64,000 nt of DNA from Collimonas rhizosphaerae (lineage in GTDB: Bacteria > Pseudomonadota > Gammaproteobacteria > Burkholderiales > Burkholderiaceae_D): the NCBI RefSeq assembly GCF_038896935.1, contig NZ_JBANDC010000013.1:83050-147049 (forward strand), given 5' to 3'. Both the position numbers and the translations under genes were made by a program. Positions 35,101-43,372 of this stretch are shown here, one piece after another; position 1 is the first letter of the stretch; every line of letters starts with the position of its first letter. Under the pieces are notes generated by a model, which saw only the letters and a list, made by a program, of their open reading frames with translations, made no database searches and was not told where the DNA came from.

Positions 35101-35644
35101 TGGGCTGGTCGGCGCGCTGGATCTCGACATAGAAATTGTCAGGGAAAATCTCCGCCCAACGCGCGATGCAGCGCTCCGCCAATCCTGTATTGCCATTGTC
35201 GATCGCAATGCCGATATCGCCGAAGTGGGCGCCGGACAAGGCAATCAGGCCGTTGCCGCCGCCCTGCGCCGCCAGTTCGGCCAGCCATTCGGCGCGGATT
35301 TCGGCGCGGCCGCGGTGCAGGTTTTCCAGCCAGGCCCGAGACAGCAGTTCGCACAGCTGCAGATAACCGCCGCGGTTCTTGACCAGCAGCAGCAAACGCG
35401 ACGGCTTGTCGCGATCGTCGTCATTGGTGATCCAGACATCGCAGCCGATGATCGGCTTGATGCCTTTGCCGCGCGCCGCTTTGTAGAATTTGACCATGCC
35501 GAACAAATTGGCGAGGTCGGAGATGCCAAGCGCTGCCTGCTTGTCGCCGGCGGCTGCTTTCACTACATCGTCGATGCGCACCAGGCCGTCGACAATGGAG
35601 TACTCGGAATGGAGGCGGAGATGGATAAATTGCGGTGTCGTCAT
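32177..35644 (-). CDS. dnaE: DNA polymerase III alpha subunit
   Basis: The complete 1,155-residue replicative polymerase has an N-terminal PHP domain (QFIHLRLHSEYSIVDGLVRI), the catalytic aspartate motif SMPDFDIDFCQEGRDRVI near residue 405, and the palm/fingers region with GPGRGSGAGSLVAY. The C-terminal OB-fold and tau-binding region follow. The N-terminus and length match DnaE1, not the error-prone DnaE2. It is divergent from trhO; 106 bases separate them. Confidence 0.97.
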   Translation of the reverse strand: MTTPQFIHLRLHSEYSIVDGLVRIDDVVKAAAGDKQAALGISDLANLFGMVKFYKAARGKGIKPIIGCDVWITNDDDRDKPSRLLLLVKNRGGYLQLCELLSRAWLENLHRGRAEIRAEWLAELAAQGGGNGLIALSGAHFGDIGIAIDNGNTGLAERCIARWAEIFPDNFYVEIQRADQPNMETHVRQAVALAAKFNVPVVATHPIQFLDKEEFIAHEARTCIAEGEMLANARRVRRFNDQQSFKTQAEMAALFADMPAALQNSIEIAKRCNLTLQLGKPQLPDFPTPDGMTIGEFLIQQSQEGLELRLLHLFPDETRREQQRQRYQDRLKFETDTIIKMGFPGYFLIVAEFIRWAKQNGVPVGPGRGSGAGSLVAYSLQITDLDPLKYNLLFERFLNPERVSMPDFDIDFCQEGRDRVIQHVKDLYGKDAVSQIATFGTMAAKGAIRDVGRVLDFGYNFCDGISKLIPFKPGKHVTIADAIQEEPMLAERLENEEEVKQLLNLAQQVEGIARNIGMHAGGVLIAPGKLTDFCPLYTQGGDAGVVSQYDKDDVEAVGLVKFDFLGLTTLTILDRAVRYIKQLDPAMADFSLEKLPLNDRPSYELLTAAKTVAVFQLESRGMQGMLKDARPDRFEDIIALVALYRPGPMDLIPDFCKRKHGERFDYPDPRTEGILSETYGIMVYQEQVMQMAQVVGGYSLGGADLLRRAMGKKKAEEMAEHRQIFRDGAAKDGLSEAKADEIFDLMEKFAGYGFNKSHAAAYALLSYHTAYLKAHHPAAFMAANLSLAMDDTEKIKILVEDSLTVCKLTLLPPDINLSDYRFTPEGEPGKKATFIRYGLGAVKGSGQNAIEAIIAARQEKPFVDLFDFCLRVDKRQINRRTIESLIRAGAFDCFKVDRGILLASVPRAMEAADQKLASANQVSLFGGDDSDLEAPIEYVQAAPWTDKQKLTEEKSALGFYLSGHLFHAYAAEARRFARTPLGSLEPSREPRILAGIISGLRAQMTQRGKMMIVTLDDGSATVDVTVYNEQFEPNKAFFKEDEFLVVHGKVSEDRFNGGLRVSAERVMDIATARIQYGRQIVLSLSSPSQKIDAVQLREMLSSHRSDSGLPMTLRYTGDGVACEIVLGDAWRVSPSDGLQLALVEKVGKEAVAVEY

Positions 35645-35750
35645 GGCCGGTATTTTACCCTGAGGCCCTGCCGCCTACCGGCAAAATTGGGCAATCCCGC
35701 GGCCGGCGTTTATAATACTGATAAATCAACGACTTACCGAGAATTTCACC

Positions 35751-36629
35751 ATGCAGTCCAGTCATCCTTACGTCAACATCGCCGCCTATAAATTCATCAC
35801 GTTTACGGACACCGAGCAAAAGCGTCCGGAATTCCTTGCAATGTGCAAAAAATTGCAACTAAAAGGAACGATTTTACTTACACCGGAAGGCATCAACCTG
35901 TTCCTGGCCGGCCTGCGCGAGCAAATCGACCAGTTCCTGGCCTGGCTGCGCGCGGACGAACGGTTTGCCGACCTGGAAGTAAAGGAAAGTTATTCCGAGA
36001 AACAGCCTTTCACCCGGATGCTGGTCAAGCTGAAGGCCGAAATCATCACGATGAAACACCCCCTGATCAAGCCGGAACTGGGCCGTGCCCCGGCGGTGCA
36101 AGCGCAGACGCTGAAACGCTGGCTGGACCAGGGCTACGATGACAACGGCCGGCCGGTGGTCATGCTCGATACCCGCAATGCATTTGAAGTCGATGTCGGC
36201 ACCTTTGAAAACACCATTGACTACCGGATCGAGAAGTTCAGCGAATTTCCTGCGGTGGCCGCTGCCCACAAGGATGAGCTGGCCGACAAGACCGTCGTCA
36301 CTTTCTGTACCGGCGGCATCCGCTGCGAGAAGGCGGCGATCCACATGCAGAATATCGGCTACGACAGCGTCTACCAGCTGGAAGGCGGGATTCTCAAGTA
36401 TTTCGAAGAATGCGGCGGCGCCCACTATGACGGCGACTGTTTCGTGTTCGACTATCGCACCGCGCTCAATCCGCAGCTGCAGGAAACCGCCACCGTGCAA
36501 TGCTACGCTTGCCGCGCAGTGGTGACGCCGCGCCAGCAGCTGTCGCCGCAATACGTGGCCGGCAAGTCCTGTCCGCATTGCCAGCCGGAAGCTGCGGCGG
36601 CGCCAACGGAAGCCACCGGCGCGTACTGA
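35751..36629 (+). CDS. trhO: tRNA uridine(34) hydroxylase, rhodanese family
   Basis: The 292-residue TrhO/YceA-type protein forms 5-hydroxyuridine at tRNA position 34 in characterised relatives. The N-terminal acylphosphatase-like part (YKFITFTDTEQKRPEF) is followed by the rhodanese loop CTGGIRCEKAAIHM, with the catalytic Cys near residue 185. The C-terminus has a zinc-like CYACRAVV...SCPHCQ pair. The start is 106 bases from the divergent dnaE. Confidence 0.93.
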   Translation: MQSSHPYVNIAAYKFITFTDTEQKRPEFLAMCKKLQLKGTILLTPEGINLFLAGLREQIDQFLAWLRADERFADLEVKESYSEKQPFTRMLVKLKAEIITMKHPLIKPELGRAPAVQAQTLKRWLDQGYDDNGRPVVMLDTRNAFEVDVGTFENTIDYRIEKFSEFPAVAAAHKDELADKTVVTFCTGGIRCEKAAIHMQNIGYDSVYQLEGGILKYFEECGGAHYDGDCFVFDYRTALNPQLQETATVQCYACRAVVTPRQQLSPQYVAGKSCPHCQPEAAAAPTEATGAY

Positions 36630-36654
36630 ACGCAACGGCCTGGACCAGCAAAAA

Positions 36655-36685
36655 AGCCCGCTTGCAATCGCAAGCGGGCTTTTTA
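36655..36685. terminator. Bidirectional intrinsic terminator after trhO
   Basis: AGCCCGCTTGC and GCAAGCGGGCT are a perfect 11-bp stem around AATC, followed by five T and preceded by six A. It serves both trhO and the convergent flavoprotein gene. Confidence 0.9.
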
Positions 36686-36725
36686 CTTTCTGGAGCGAAC
36701 CTCGGTTCGCCCTCCTGCAAGAAAG

Positions 36726-37301
36726 TTACTTCTTGAATTTCTGCGCAGTCTCTGCAACACGCTTGCCAAACTGCTTGGCGGTTTCCAGATCGCCGGCCGC
36801 AGGGCCTTCTTCCGGGGACGAGTCCGACGGGCTTTGCGCCAGGGCGCCGGAGAAACCACCGACGAAGTTCACGTCGTTACGTTGTGCAGCCTTGCTGTTG
36901 GCAGGCATCAAGCCCGTGCCGACCCAGACCATGCTGTGCTGCATCGCGAATGTAATCAAGTAGCTCATGGTGGTGCCCTTGTCGCCATTCATGGTCGCGG
37001 AATTGGTAAAACCGGCAGCTACCTTGTCCTTCCATTTCTGTCCGAACCATTGCTTCGACGATGTATCGGCAAATTTCTTGAACTGCCAGGAAACCGTGCC
37101 CATGTAGGTCGGCGTGCCAAAGATGATAGCGTCGGCCGCTTCCAGCGAAGCCCAGGCAGCGTCGCTGAGATTGCCTTCGGCATCGATGGCGATCAGCTCA
37201 GGCACCGCGCCGTCCGCCCGCAGCACGCCAGCGTGCACGGCTTCCGCCTGTTTTTTGGTATGGCCGTAGCCGGAATGATAAACAATAGCAACTTTAGTCA
37301 T
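36726..37301 (-). CDS. WrbA-like NAD(P)H:quinone oxidoreductase / flavodoxin-fold protein
   Basis: The 191-residue flavodoxin-fold protein has the FMN phosphate loop YHSGYGHTKKQAEAV near the start, then FGTPTYMGTVSWQFKKFAD. It also has the aromatic FMN-binding region GFTNSATMNGDKGTTMS. It is probably a two-electron quinone reductase (quinone detoxification, cytosolic). ATG 37301 is taken because the sequence before it is not conserved and AAGGG lies seven bases upstream. It is divergent from a LysR-type gene, the usual arrangement for a regulated reductase. Confidence 0.88.
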   Translation of the reverse strand: MTKVAIVYHSGYGHTKKQAEAVHAGVLRADGAVPELIAIDAEGNLSDAAWASLEAADAIIFGTPTYMGTVSWQFKKFADTSSKQWFGQKWKDKVAAGFTNSATMNGDKGTTMSYLITFAMQHSMVWVGTGLMPANSKAAQRNDVNFVGGFSGALAQSPSDSSPEEGPAAGDLETAKQFGKRVAETAQKFKK

Positions 37302-37506
37302 GGCAATGCCCTTTTGGTGTGGGAATCCGGTTGAAAAATGAACAAGCAACGCAATAAATCAGACAGCATCGGCAGCAATAGTCAGGCCAGCTACTTTGCC
37401 GCAGACACGATAGCAGGCGAACCTAAAACGAAATCCAGAGTCAAGCCAACCATGACCGGCCTGCATTGAGCCGCAATTCGATCCTGGTATATCCGAAAAT
37501 TTAATT

Positions 37507-37532
37507 CGCTATAGGAATCCGCTATATGAATC
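37507..37532. promoter_or_regulatory. Tandem 13-bp repeat in the reductase/LysR intergenic region
   Basis: CGCTATAGGAATC (37507-37519) is followed without a gap by CGCTATATGAATC (37520-37532), 12 of 13 bases alike. The region 37302-37650 (349 bases) is AT-rich and otherwise gene-free, so it must hold the divergent promoters. The repeat is a plausible LysR-type operator. Confidence 0.4.
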
Positions 37533-37650
37533 CATTGGATTACTTGGCACTATAGCCGTAAGAAATGACTTAAGACAGACGCTAAATTCCAATATATCAT
37601 TCAAATTATCTGAATGAAATTTTCACAACATCCCCATTCTCCAGGCAACA

Positions 37651-38604
37651 ATGAACCTGACGCTGGAAGCACTCCAAATCCTCGACACGATCGCCCGCAA
37701 AGGCAGCTTTGCCGCCGCGGCAGTGGAACTGGACCGCGTGCCGTCAGCGCTCACCTACAGCGTGCGCAAGCTGGAAGAAGACCTGGACGTGCTGCTGTTC
37801 GACCGCCGCGGCCACCGCGCCAAGCTGACCGGCGCCGGCCTGGAGCTGCTGACCGAGGGCCGGCACCTGCTGCTGGCGGCGCAGGAACTGGAACGGCGCG
37901 TCAAGCGCGCGGCGACCGGCTGGGAAGTGGAACTGCGCATCGTTCTCGACAGCATCATCCCGTTTGACAGCCTGCTGCCGCTGATCGAAGCTTTCGACCG
38001 TGAAAACGCCGGCACCCGCCTGCGCATTTCGCATGAGACATTGTCGGGCGTATGGGAAGCATTGCTGTCGGACCGCGCCGACCTGGTTATCGGCGCGCCC
38101 CATGGCGGCCCCGACAGCATCCGCATGAGCGGCGGCTTCCAGACCCGCCAGCTGGGGACGATTGAATGGGTTTTCGCGGTTGCCCCCGGCCACCCGCTGG
38201 CCAATGCGCCGGAACCGCTCACTGCCGGCCTGATACAGCAATATCGGGCGGTAGCGGTGGGCGACACCAGCCGCAGCTTGCCCGGCATCACGTCAGGTTT
38301 GCTGAGCGGCCAGGACATCTTGACCGTGCCCTCCATCGCCGCGAAGCTGCAGGCCCAGCTCCGCGGCCTCGGCTGCGGCCATTTGCCGCGCTGGATGGCG
38401 GCCCCTTATTTTGCCTCCGGCGCATTGATTGAAAAGCAGACCATCGAAGCCAAACCCACCGACAAGACACAAATCGCCTGGCGCACGCCAGTCGTGGGAA
38501 AATCTCTTAAATGGTTCATCACGCAACTCAGCGAACCTGCGATCCAGCACACCCTGCTTGGCTCGCCGGCGCCGCGTCATCACGAATCGATCAGCCATGT
38601 CTAA
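37651..38604 (+). CDS. LysR family transcriptional regulator
   Basis: This 317-residue regulator has an N-terminal winged helix (MNLTLEALQILDTIARKGSF, then AAAAVELDRVPSALTYSVRK). The linker helix and the LysR effector domain (residues about 90-300) follow. The ligand is unknown. It is divergent from the WrbA-like reductase, the likely target. The 3' end overlaps the gluQRS start by eight bases, which may be chance transcript sharing. Confidence 0.93.
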   Translation: MNLTLEALQILDTIARKGSFAAAAVELDRVPSALTYSVRKLEEDLDVLLFDRRGHRAKLTGAGLELLTEGRHLLLAAQELERRVKRAATGWEVELRIVLDSIIPFDSLLPLIEAFDRENAGTRLRISHETLSGVWEALLSDRADLVIGAPHGGPDSIRMSGGFQTRQLGTIEWVFAVAPGHPLANAPEPLTAGLIQQYRAVAVGDTSRSLPGITSGLLSGQDILTVPSIAAKLQAQLRGLGCGHLPRWMAAPYFASGALIEKQTIEAKPTDKTQIAWRTPVVGKSLKWFITQLSEPAIQHTLLGSPAPRHHESISHV

Positions 38605-39490
38605 TCAAGCAAGCTATATCGGCCGCTTCGCCCCCTCGCCCACCGGACCTTTGCACGCCGGATCCCTGGTGGCGGCGATGGCCAGTTACCTGGATGCCAA
38701 GGCCAACCACGGACGCTGGCTGCTGCGCATGGAAGACGTGGATGAAGCGCGCACCGCAGCGGGCGCGGCAGAATCGATCCTGGCGGACCTGGACGTGCTG
38801 GGCATGCACTGGGATGGCGAAGTGGTGTTCCAAAGCCGGCGCACCGCGCTATACGAAGCGGCTTTCGACCGTCTCGGGCGGCTGGCCTATCCGTGCGGCT
38901 GCACCCGCCGCGAAATTGTCGACTCCCGCATCTGCGTTGCCGCCGACGGCGCGGCGGTCTATCCCGGCACTTGCCGCACCGGCCTGCCGGTCGGCAAGCC
39001 GGCCCGCGCTTACCGCCTGCGCGTGCCGGATCCGGGGCATGTCGATGAACTGATCATTTTTGACGATCGCTGGCTGGGCCGGGTGCAGCAGCACCTGGCG
39101 ATAGAAGTCGGGGATTTTGTGCTGAAACGGGCGGATGGCTTCTGGGCTTACCAGCTGGCGGTGGTGGTCGACGATGCCGACCAGGGCGTTACCCATGTGG
39201 TGCGCGGCGCGGACCTGCTGGATTCAACCGCGCGCCAGATCTACCTGCAGCGCCAATTGAAACTGGCGACGCCGTACTACTTGCATGTCCCGGTCATCAC
39301 CAATGCCGACGGTGAAAAGCTATCCAAGCAGAACGGCGCGCAAGCCATCGACATCAAGCAGCCGCTGCATGCGCTGAGCAAGGCGGCCTGGTTCCTGGGT
39401 TTGGATATCGGACAAGTCGATAGCGTAGCGGCGTTCTGGCCGCTGGCGACCACCGCCTGGGCCAATCTGGAAACGAGCCGCCGCGCTTGA
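38597..39490 (+). CDS. gluQ: Glutamyl-Q tRNA(Asp) synthetase
   Basis: This 297-residue, truncated glutamyl-tRNA synthetase paralogue activates glutamate and attaches it to queuosine in tRNA(Asp). It starts YIGRFAPSPTGPLHAGSLVA (HIGH-like PLHAG) and has KLSKQNGA as the KMSKS-like loop. The zinc pattern CGC...YPGTC is intact. ATG 38597 overlaps the lysR stop by eight bases. It ends exactly one base before the rhlE stop, tail to tail. Confidence 0.93.
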   Translation: MSNQASYIGRFAPSPTGPLHAGSLVAAMASYLDAKANHGRWLLRMEDVDEARTAAGAAESILADLDVLGMHWDGEVVFQSRRTALYEAAFDRLGRLAYPCGCTRREIVDSRICVAADGAAVYPGTCRTGLPVGKPARAYRLRVPDPGHVDELIIFDDRWLGRVQQHLAIEVGDFVLKRADGFWAYQLAVVVDDADQGVTHVVRGADLLDSTARQIYLQRQLKLATPYYLHVPVITNADGEKLSKQNGAQAIDIKQPLHALSKAAWFLGLDIGQVDSVAAFWPLATTAWANLETSRRA

Positions 39491-40981
39491 TCAGTTCTTT
39501 GGCAGGCCGCCCAGCAAAGCGGCCAGCTTCACCTTCGACGGCTTGATCGAGCCGCCTGCCGGCGCTACGCTGGCTGAATCCACCTCGGCTGCGAGCGTCG
39601 GTTCGTATGGCTTGAGGAACCACGGGTCGATTTTTTCCTTGCGCGAGGTCGGCGTCGACGTGTAGGCGCTGCGTGTGTGCTGCGTGCTGCGGTCAGAAGA
39701 CGGAGCGCCGCGGCTGTCGCCACGGCCGTTGCGCGCATCGGCGCCGCGTCCGGAAGAGCGCTCGCGTTCGGCGCTGGCCGGCTTGGCGACAAACCCGGTC
39801 AGCTCGGCGCGCACAAACTTGTACTTGATCATCTTTTCGATGTCGACCAGCAAGCGTTCATCCTTGTCGGCGTACAGGGAAATCGCATCGCCGGAAGCGC
39901 CGGCGCGGCCGGTGCGGCCGATGCGGTGCACGTAATCTTCGGCGTTGTACGGCAAATCAAAATTGATCACGCATGGCAGTTCGGCGATATCCAGGCCGCG
40001 GGCGGCGACATCGGTCGCCACCAGCACTTCGATCTCGCCGCGCTTGAATGCTTCCAGCGCTGCCATGCGTTCGTTCTGGGTCTTGTCGCCGTGGATCGCC
40101 GACGCATTGACGCCTTCGTTTTCCAGGTGACGCGCCAGTTTCGAGGCGCCGATCTTGGTGTTGGAAAAAACGATGACCTGTTTCAGCTTGCGTTCGCGGA
40201 TGATGTGCGATACCGCCTCAGCCTTGGTTTGTTCATTGACGTGATACATGGTTTGCGTCACGTTGTCGGCGGTGGCGTTGCTGCGCGCCACTTCGATCGT
40301 TACCGGATTCTTCAGGAAAGTCGCCGCCAGCTTCTTGATCTCGCCTGAGAATGTGGCTGAAAACATCAGGTTCTGGCGCTCTTTCGGCAACAGGTTGATG
40401 ATGCGCTGCAAATCAGGCAGGAAACCCATGTCCAGCATGCGGTCGGCTTCGTCCATCACCAGGATCTGCGTCTGCGACAGGTTCAGCGTTTTTTGCTGCA
40501 CATGGTCCAGCAAGCGGCCGGGAGTCGCGATCACGATCTCGATGCCGGAACGCAAGGCAGCGGTTTGCGGGGCGATATCGACGCCGCCGAACACCACGGT
40601 GGAACGCAGCGGCGTATGCCGGCAGTAAGCCTTGACGTTTTCCGCAACCTGGTCGGCCAGCTCGCGCGTCGGCGTCAGGATCAGGGCGCGTACCGGATGC
40701 CGCGCCGGCGAAGCGCTGGTGTTGGCATGCGCCAGCAGCAGCTGGATGATCGGCAAGGAAAAACCGGCAGTCTTGCCGGTTCCTGTCTGTGCCGCTCCCA
40801 TGACATCGCGCCCTTGCAGCACTACCGGAATCGCTTCCGCCTGGATCGGGGTTGGATGGACATAACCCTGGTCGCTCAGTGCGCGCAGGATATCCGGGGA
40901 CAACCCGAAATCTGCAAAACGGACGGTGGGCGTGGTTGGCACTGCTGGATCAGCTTGAATCTCGGACTGGATGTCGGACAT
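39491..40981 (-). CDS. rhlE: DEAD-box RNA helicase RhlE
   Basis: The 496-residue helicase begins with the Q motif (FADFGLSPDILRALSDQGYV). It has Walker A AQTGTGKTAGF, PTRELADQV, the DEAD box VMDEADRMLDMGF, SAT and HRIGRTGRAG. The basic C-terminal tail (residues about 395-480) is Arg/Ser-rich and low in complexity. It probably acts in ribosome assembly or RNA turnover. ATG 40981 is used because it begins the conserved part. The 250-base gap to the tsaD stop (40,982-41,231) holds a small GCTTGCC-GA-GGCAAGC hairpin and no gene. Confidence 0.92.
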   Translation of the reverse strand: MSDIQSEIQADPAVPTTPTVRFADFGLSPDILRALSDQGYVHPTPIQAEAIPVVLQGRDVMGAAQTGTGKTAGFSLPIIQLLLAHANTSASPARHPVRALILTPTRELADQVAENVKAYCRHTPLRSTVVFGGVDIAPQTAALRSGIEIVIATPGRLLDHVQQKTLNLSQTQILVMDEADRMLDMGFLPDLQRIINLLPKERQNLMFSATFSGEIKKLAATFLKNPVTIEVARSNATADNVTQTMYHVNEQTKAEAVSHIIRERKLKQVIVFSNTKIGASKLARHLENEGVNASAIHGDKTQNERMAALEAFKRGEIEVLVATDVAARGLDIAELPCVINFDLPYNAEDYVHRIGRTGRAGASGDAISLYADKDERLLVDIEKMIKYKFVRAELTGFVAKPASAERERSSGRGADARNGRGDSRGAPSSDRSTQHTRSAYTSTPTSRKEKIDPWFLKPYEPTLAAEVDSASVAPAGGSIKPSKVKLAALLGGLPKN

Positions 40982-41231
40982 GGTAGTTGGCGGCCTTTGG
41001 TGCAAGATGCACTCAAACAAAGGCACTATTTGCTCTCAATTGAATCGTGAATTTCGTGTCGGCCCATTGCTGGCGATCAGTGCTTGCCGAGGCAAGCCGC
41101 AGCGCCAGCATGCGAACCAAATGATTGTGGAAGTGCCATAACAGGCACCGCAAGCCGGATTACCACTTTGACATCATTGCCGACATGTTTTGTACCACAG
41201 TCGCGCATTATACGCCTAGCCGGGAATTTGC

Positions 41232-42257
41232 TCAGATACCTAGTTCATTCAGCGGCCAGCGCGGCCGTACATTGAACCCATAGGCACGCTGCGCCGCCTG
41301 CGGATTGATCTGCAAGCGCATGGCGCCGGCAAAGGCGATCATGGCGCCATTGTCGGTGCAAAACTCCAGTTCCGGGTAATACACCCGGAAGCGCCGCTTC
41401 GCTGCCGCGGCATCCAGGGCGCTGCGCAATTGCTGGTTGGCGCCTACTCCGCCCGCGATCACCAGGCGCTTGAGGCCTGTCTGTTTCAGCGCGGCCAGGC
41501 ATTTGGCCAGCAGCACGTCGACCAGCGCATCGACAAAAGCGCGCGCGATGTTGGCCTTGTCCTGGTCGCAAATATTGGCCGTATGGTTTTTGACCAGCGT
41601 CAGCACCGCCGTTTTCAGGCCGGAGAAGCTGAAATCCAGGTTTTTCGAATGCAACATGGGCCGCGGCAACTGATACACCGAAGGATCGCCAAATTCGGCC
41701 AGGCGCGAAATCGCCGGTCCGCCGGGATAACCGAGCCCAAGCAGCTTGGCCGATTTGTCGAACGCCTCGCCGGCGGCGTCATCCAGCGTCTCGCCCAGCA
41801 AGCTGTATCGGCCGACGCCGTCGACCCGCATCAGCTGGGTGTGGCCGCCCGACACCAGCAAGGCGACAAACGGAAATTCGGGAGGATCGCTGGCCAGCAG
41901 CGGCGACAGCAAATGCCCCTCCAGGTGATGCACGCCCAGCATCGGCTTGTCCAGCGCCAGGCCGAGGCCGCAGGCAATCGATGCGCCTACCAGCAGCGCT
42001 CCCGCCAGTCCCGGTCCCTGGGTGTAGGCGATGGCATCGATATCCTGCCGCGCGACGCCGCTTTCCGCCAATACTTGTTGCAATAAAGGAATGGCGCGCC
42101 GGATATGGTCGCGCGAAGCCAGCTCCGGCACCACGCCGCCGTATTGTTCATGCATCGCCACTTGCGAATAAAGGGCATGCGCGAGCAAGCCGCGCTCGGT
42201 ATCGTAGAGCGCAAGGCCGGTTTCGTCACAGGAAGATTCAACGCCGAGAACAATCAT
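41232..42257 (-). CDS. tsaD: tRNA N6-adenosine threonylcarbamoyltransferase
   Basis: The 341-residue enzyme transfers threonylcarbamoyl to A37 of ANN-decoding tRNAs. It has the N-terminal VLGVESSCDETGLALYD, the iron/zinc-binding HHLEGH, and SGGHTQLMRVDG. The start is ATG 42257 in MIVLGVESSCDE; the longer frame adds only unconserved residues. tsaD is often divergent from rpsU, but here about 6 kb with seven genes separates them. Confidence 0.96.
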   Translation of the reverse strand: MIVLGVESSCDETGLALYDTERGLLAHALYSQVAMHEQYGGVVPELASRDHIRRAIPLLQQVLAESGVARQDIDAIAYTQGPGLAGALLVGASIACGLGLALDKPMLGVHHLEGHLLSPLLASDPPEFPFVALLVSGGHTQLMRVDGVGRYSLLGETLDDAAGEAFDKSAKLLGLGYPGGPAISRLAEFGDPSVYQLPRPMLHSKNLDFSFSGLKTAVLTLVKNHTANICDQDKANIARAFVDALVDVLLAKCLAALKQTGLKRLVIAGGVGANQQLRSALDAAAAKRRFRVYYPELEFCTDNGAMIAFAGAMRLQINPQAAQRAYGFNVRPRWPLNELGI

Positions 42258-42327
42258 GGGTGGGGCAATAGGTAAGGAATGCGGCATTGTAAAGGAAAGC
42301 GCGGGCGGCACCCGCCACAGGTTTCGA

Positions 42328-42519
42328 TTAATCCTTGCCGAGCTGCCGCATCGCCTGCCGCATGAACGCCAGCTGTTGCGAAAACCTGGTGCAAGCCGTG
42401 CAAGTCCACAGGTGCACGCGTACCCGCGCCCGGGTCAGCGGCGACAGATTGCTGTCCTGCGCCTGGGACAGGAGCAGCTGGGTATCTCGGCAATGTGGGA
42501 TCAGGCGTTTATATGGCAT
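42328..42519 (-). CDS. Small zinc-binding anti-sigma factor (ZAS type)
   Basis: The 63-residue protein has the HxxxCxxC zinc pattern (VHLWTCTACTRF) of zf-HC2/ZAS anti-sigma factors. It has no membrane helix, and the rest is basic and helical. It is 115 bases downstream of an ECF sigma gene in the same direction, which is the standard sigma/anti-sigma pairing. A cytosolic, thiol- or zinc-responsive switch that holds the sigma factor is the likely role (inference). Confidence 0.75.
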   Translation of the reverse strand: MPYKRLIPHCRDTQLLLSQAQDSNLSPLTRARVRVHLWTCTACTRFSQQLAFMRQAMRQLGKD

Positions 42520-42634
42520 AAAATAAATTTACTGGCTGTGCGAACATTCTGGCATTCATGGTTAGTCGCATCATGAATGCAATACTTACAATAAGACCTG
42601 GATTAGCTTTACATTGTGTACGAAAACCGCCAAT

Positions 42635-43201
42635 TCAAGCCTGCGCGCCGAACCAGTTTAACTGCAAGCATTCGCGCAGCCGCGTACGCGCCCGGTACAG
42701 CAGCACCCAGGCATTGGCGGCGGTAATGTCGAGCTCCTTGCAGATTGCGTCGGTATCCAGCTCCAGCCATTCCCGCATCATGAAAATGCGGCCGGTCTTG
42801 GCGGGCAATTTGTCTATGCATAATTGCAAGATATCGAAGAATTCCTTGCGCTCCAGCGCCTGGTCCGGATTTCCCCAGCTGGGGGCGGCTTCTACCGCAT
42901 GCCCTGACGCGGTGAACAGGGCGTCGATCATGTCGGCATCGCTGCGGTCGGCGTCCTCATCCGTATTCAGCTGCACCTCGCGCTTGCCGCGCCGCAGCTG
43001 GTCCAGCAATTTGTGCTTGAGGATGCCGATGACATAAGTCTTGAACGACGACTGCTCCTGGAAACGGTCGGGATGCTCAAGCACGGCAAGCACGGTTTCC
43101 GAGACGGCATCCTCGGCCAGGGCGTCATTGCGCAGCTGCAGCGCGGCAAACCGCACCAGTTGCGGCCGCAGTATTTCAAGCTGGCGAGGATCGAATGCCA
43201 T
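42635..43201 (-). CDS. ECF sigma-70 family factor
   Basis: This 188-residue sigma factor has region 2 (LAEDAVSETVLAVLEHPDRF then SSFKTYVIGILKHKLLDQLR) and region 4 (residues about 125-185; PAKTGRIFMMREWLELDTDA). ATG 43201 begins MAFDPRQLEI. The longer frame adds a hydrophobic stretch that is probably not translated. Its partner anti-sigma gene follows. No autoregulated promoter was recognised. It is divergent from ybiB. Confidence 0.88.
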   Translation of the reverse strand: MAFDPRQLEILRPQLVRFAALQLRNDALAEDAVSETVLAVLEHPDRFQEQSSFKTYVIGILKHKLLDQLRRGKREVQLNTDEDADRSDADMIDALFTASGHAVEAAPSWGNPDQALERKEFFDILQLCIDKLPAKTGRIFMMREWLELDTDAICKELDITAANAWVLLYRARTRLRECLQLNWFGAQA

Positions 43202-43372
43202 ATAAGCCCAGATAAGAAAAACCAAGAACAGGCGCCAGGCAGTCCGCTGGACAAGCTGGCCGAATGGCGACGATTTTACCCGATGGCCATGGACCAAGGC
43301 CTGTTAAAGTAAAATCGCTGCGGACAGGCACCGCGCCATTCCCCGTTTGCAAACCCAGATCGTTATCCACAC

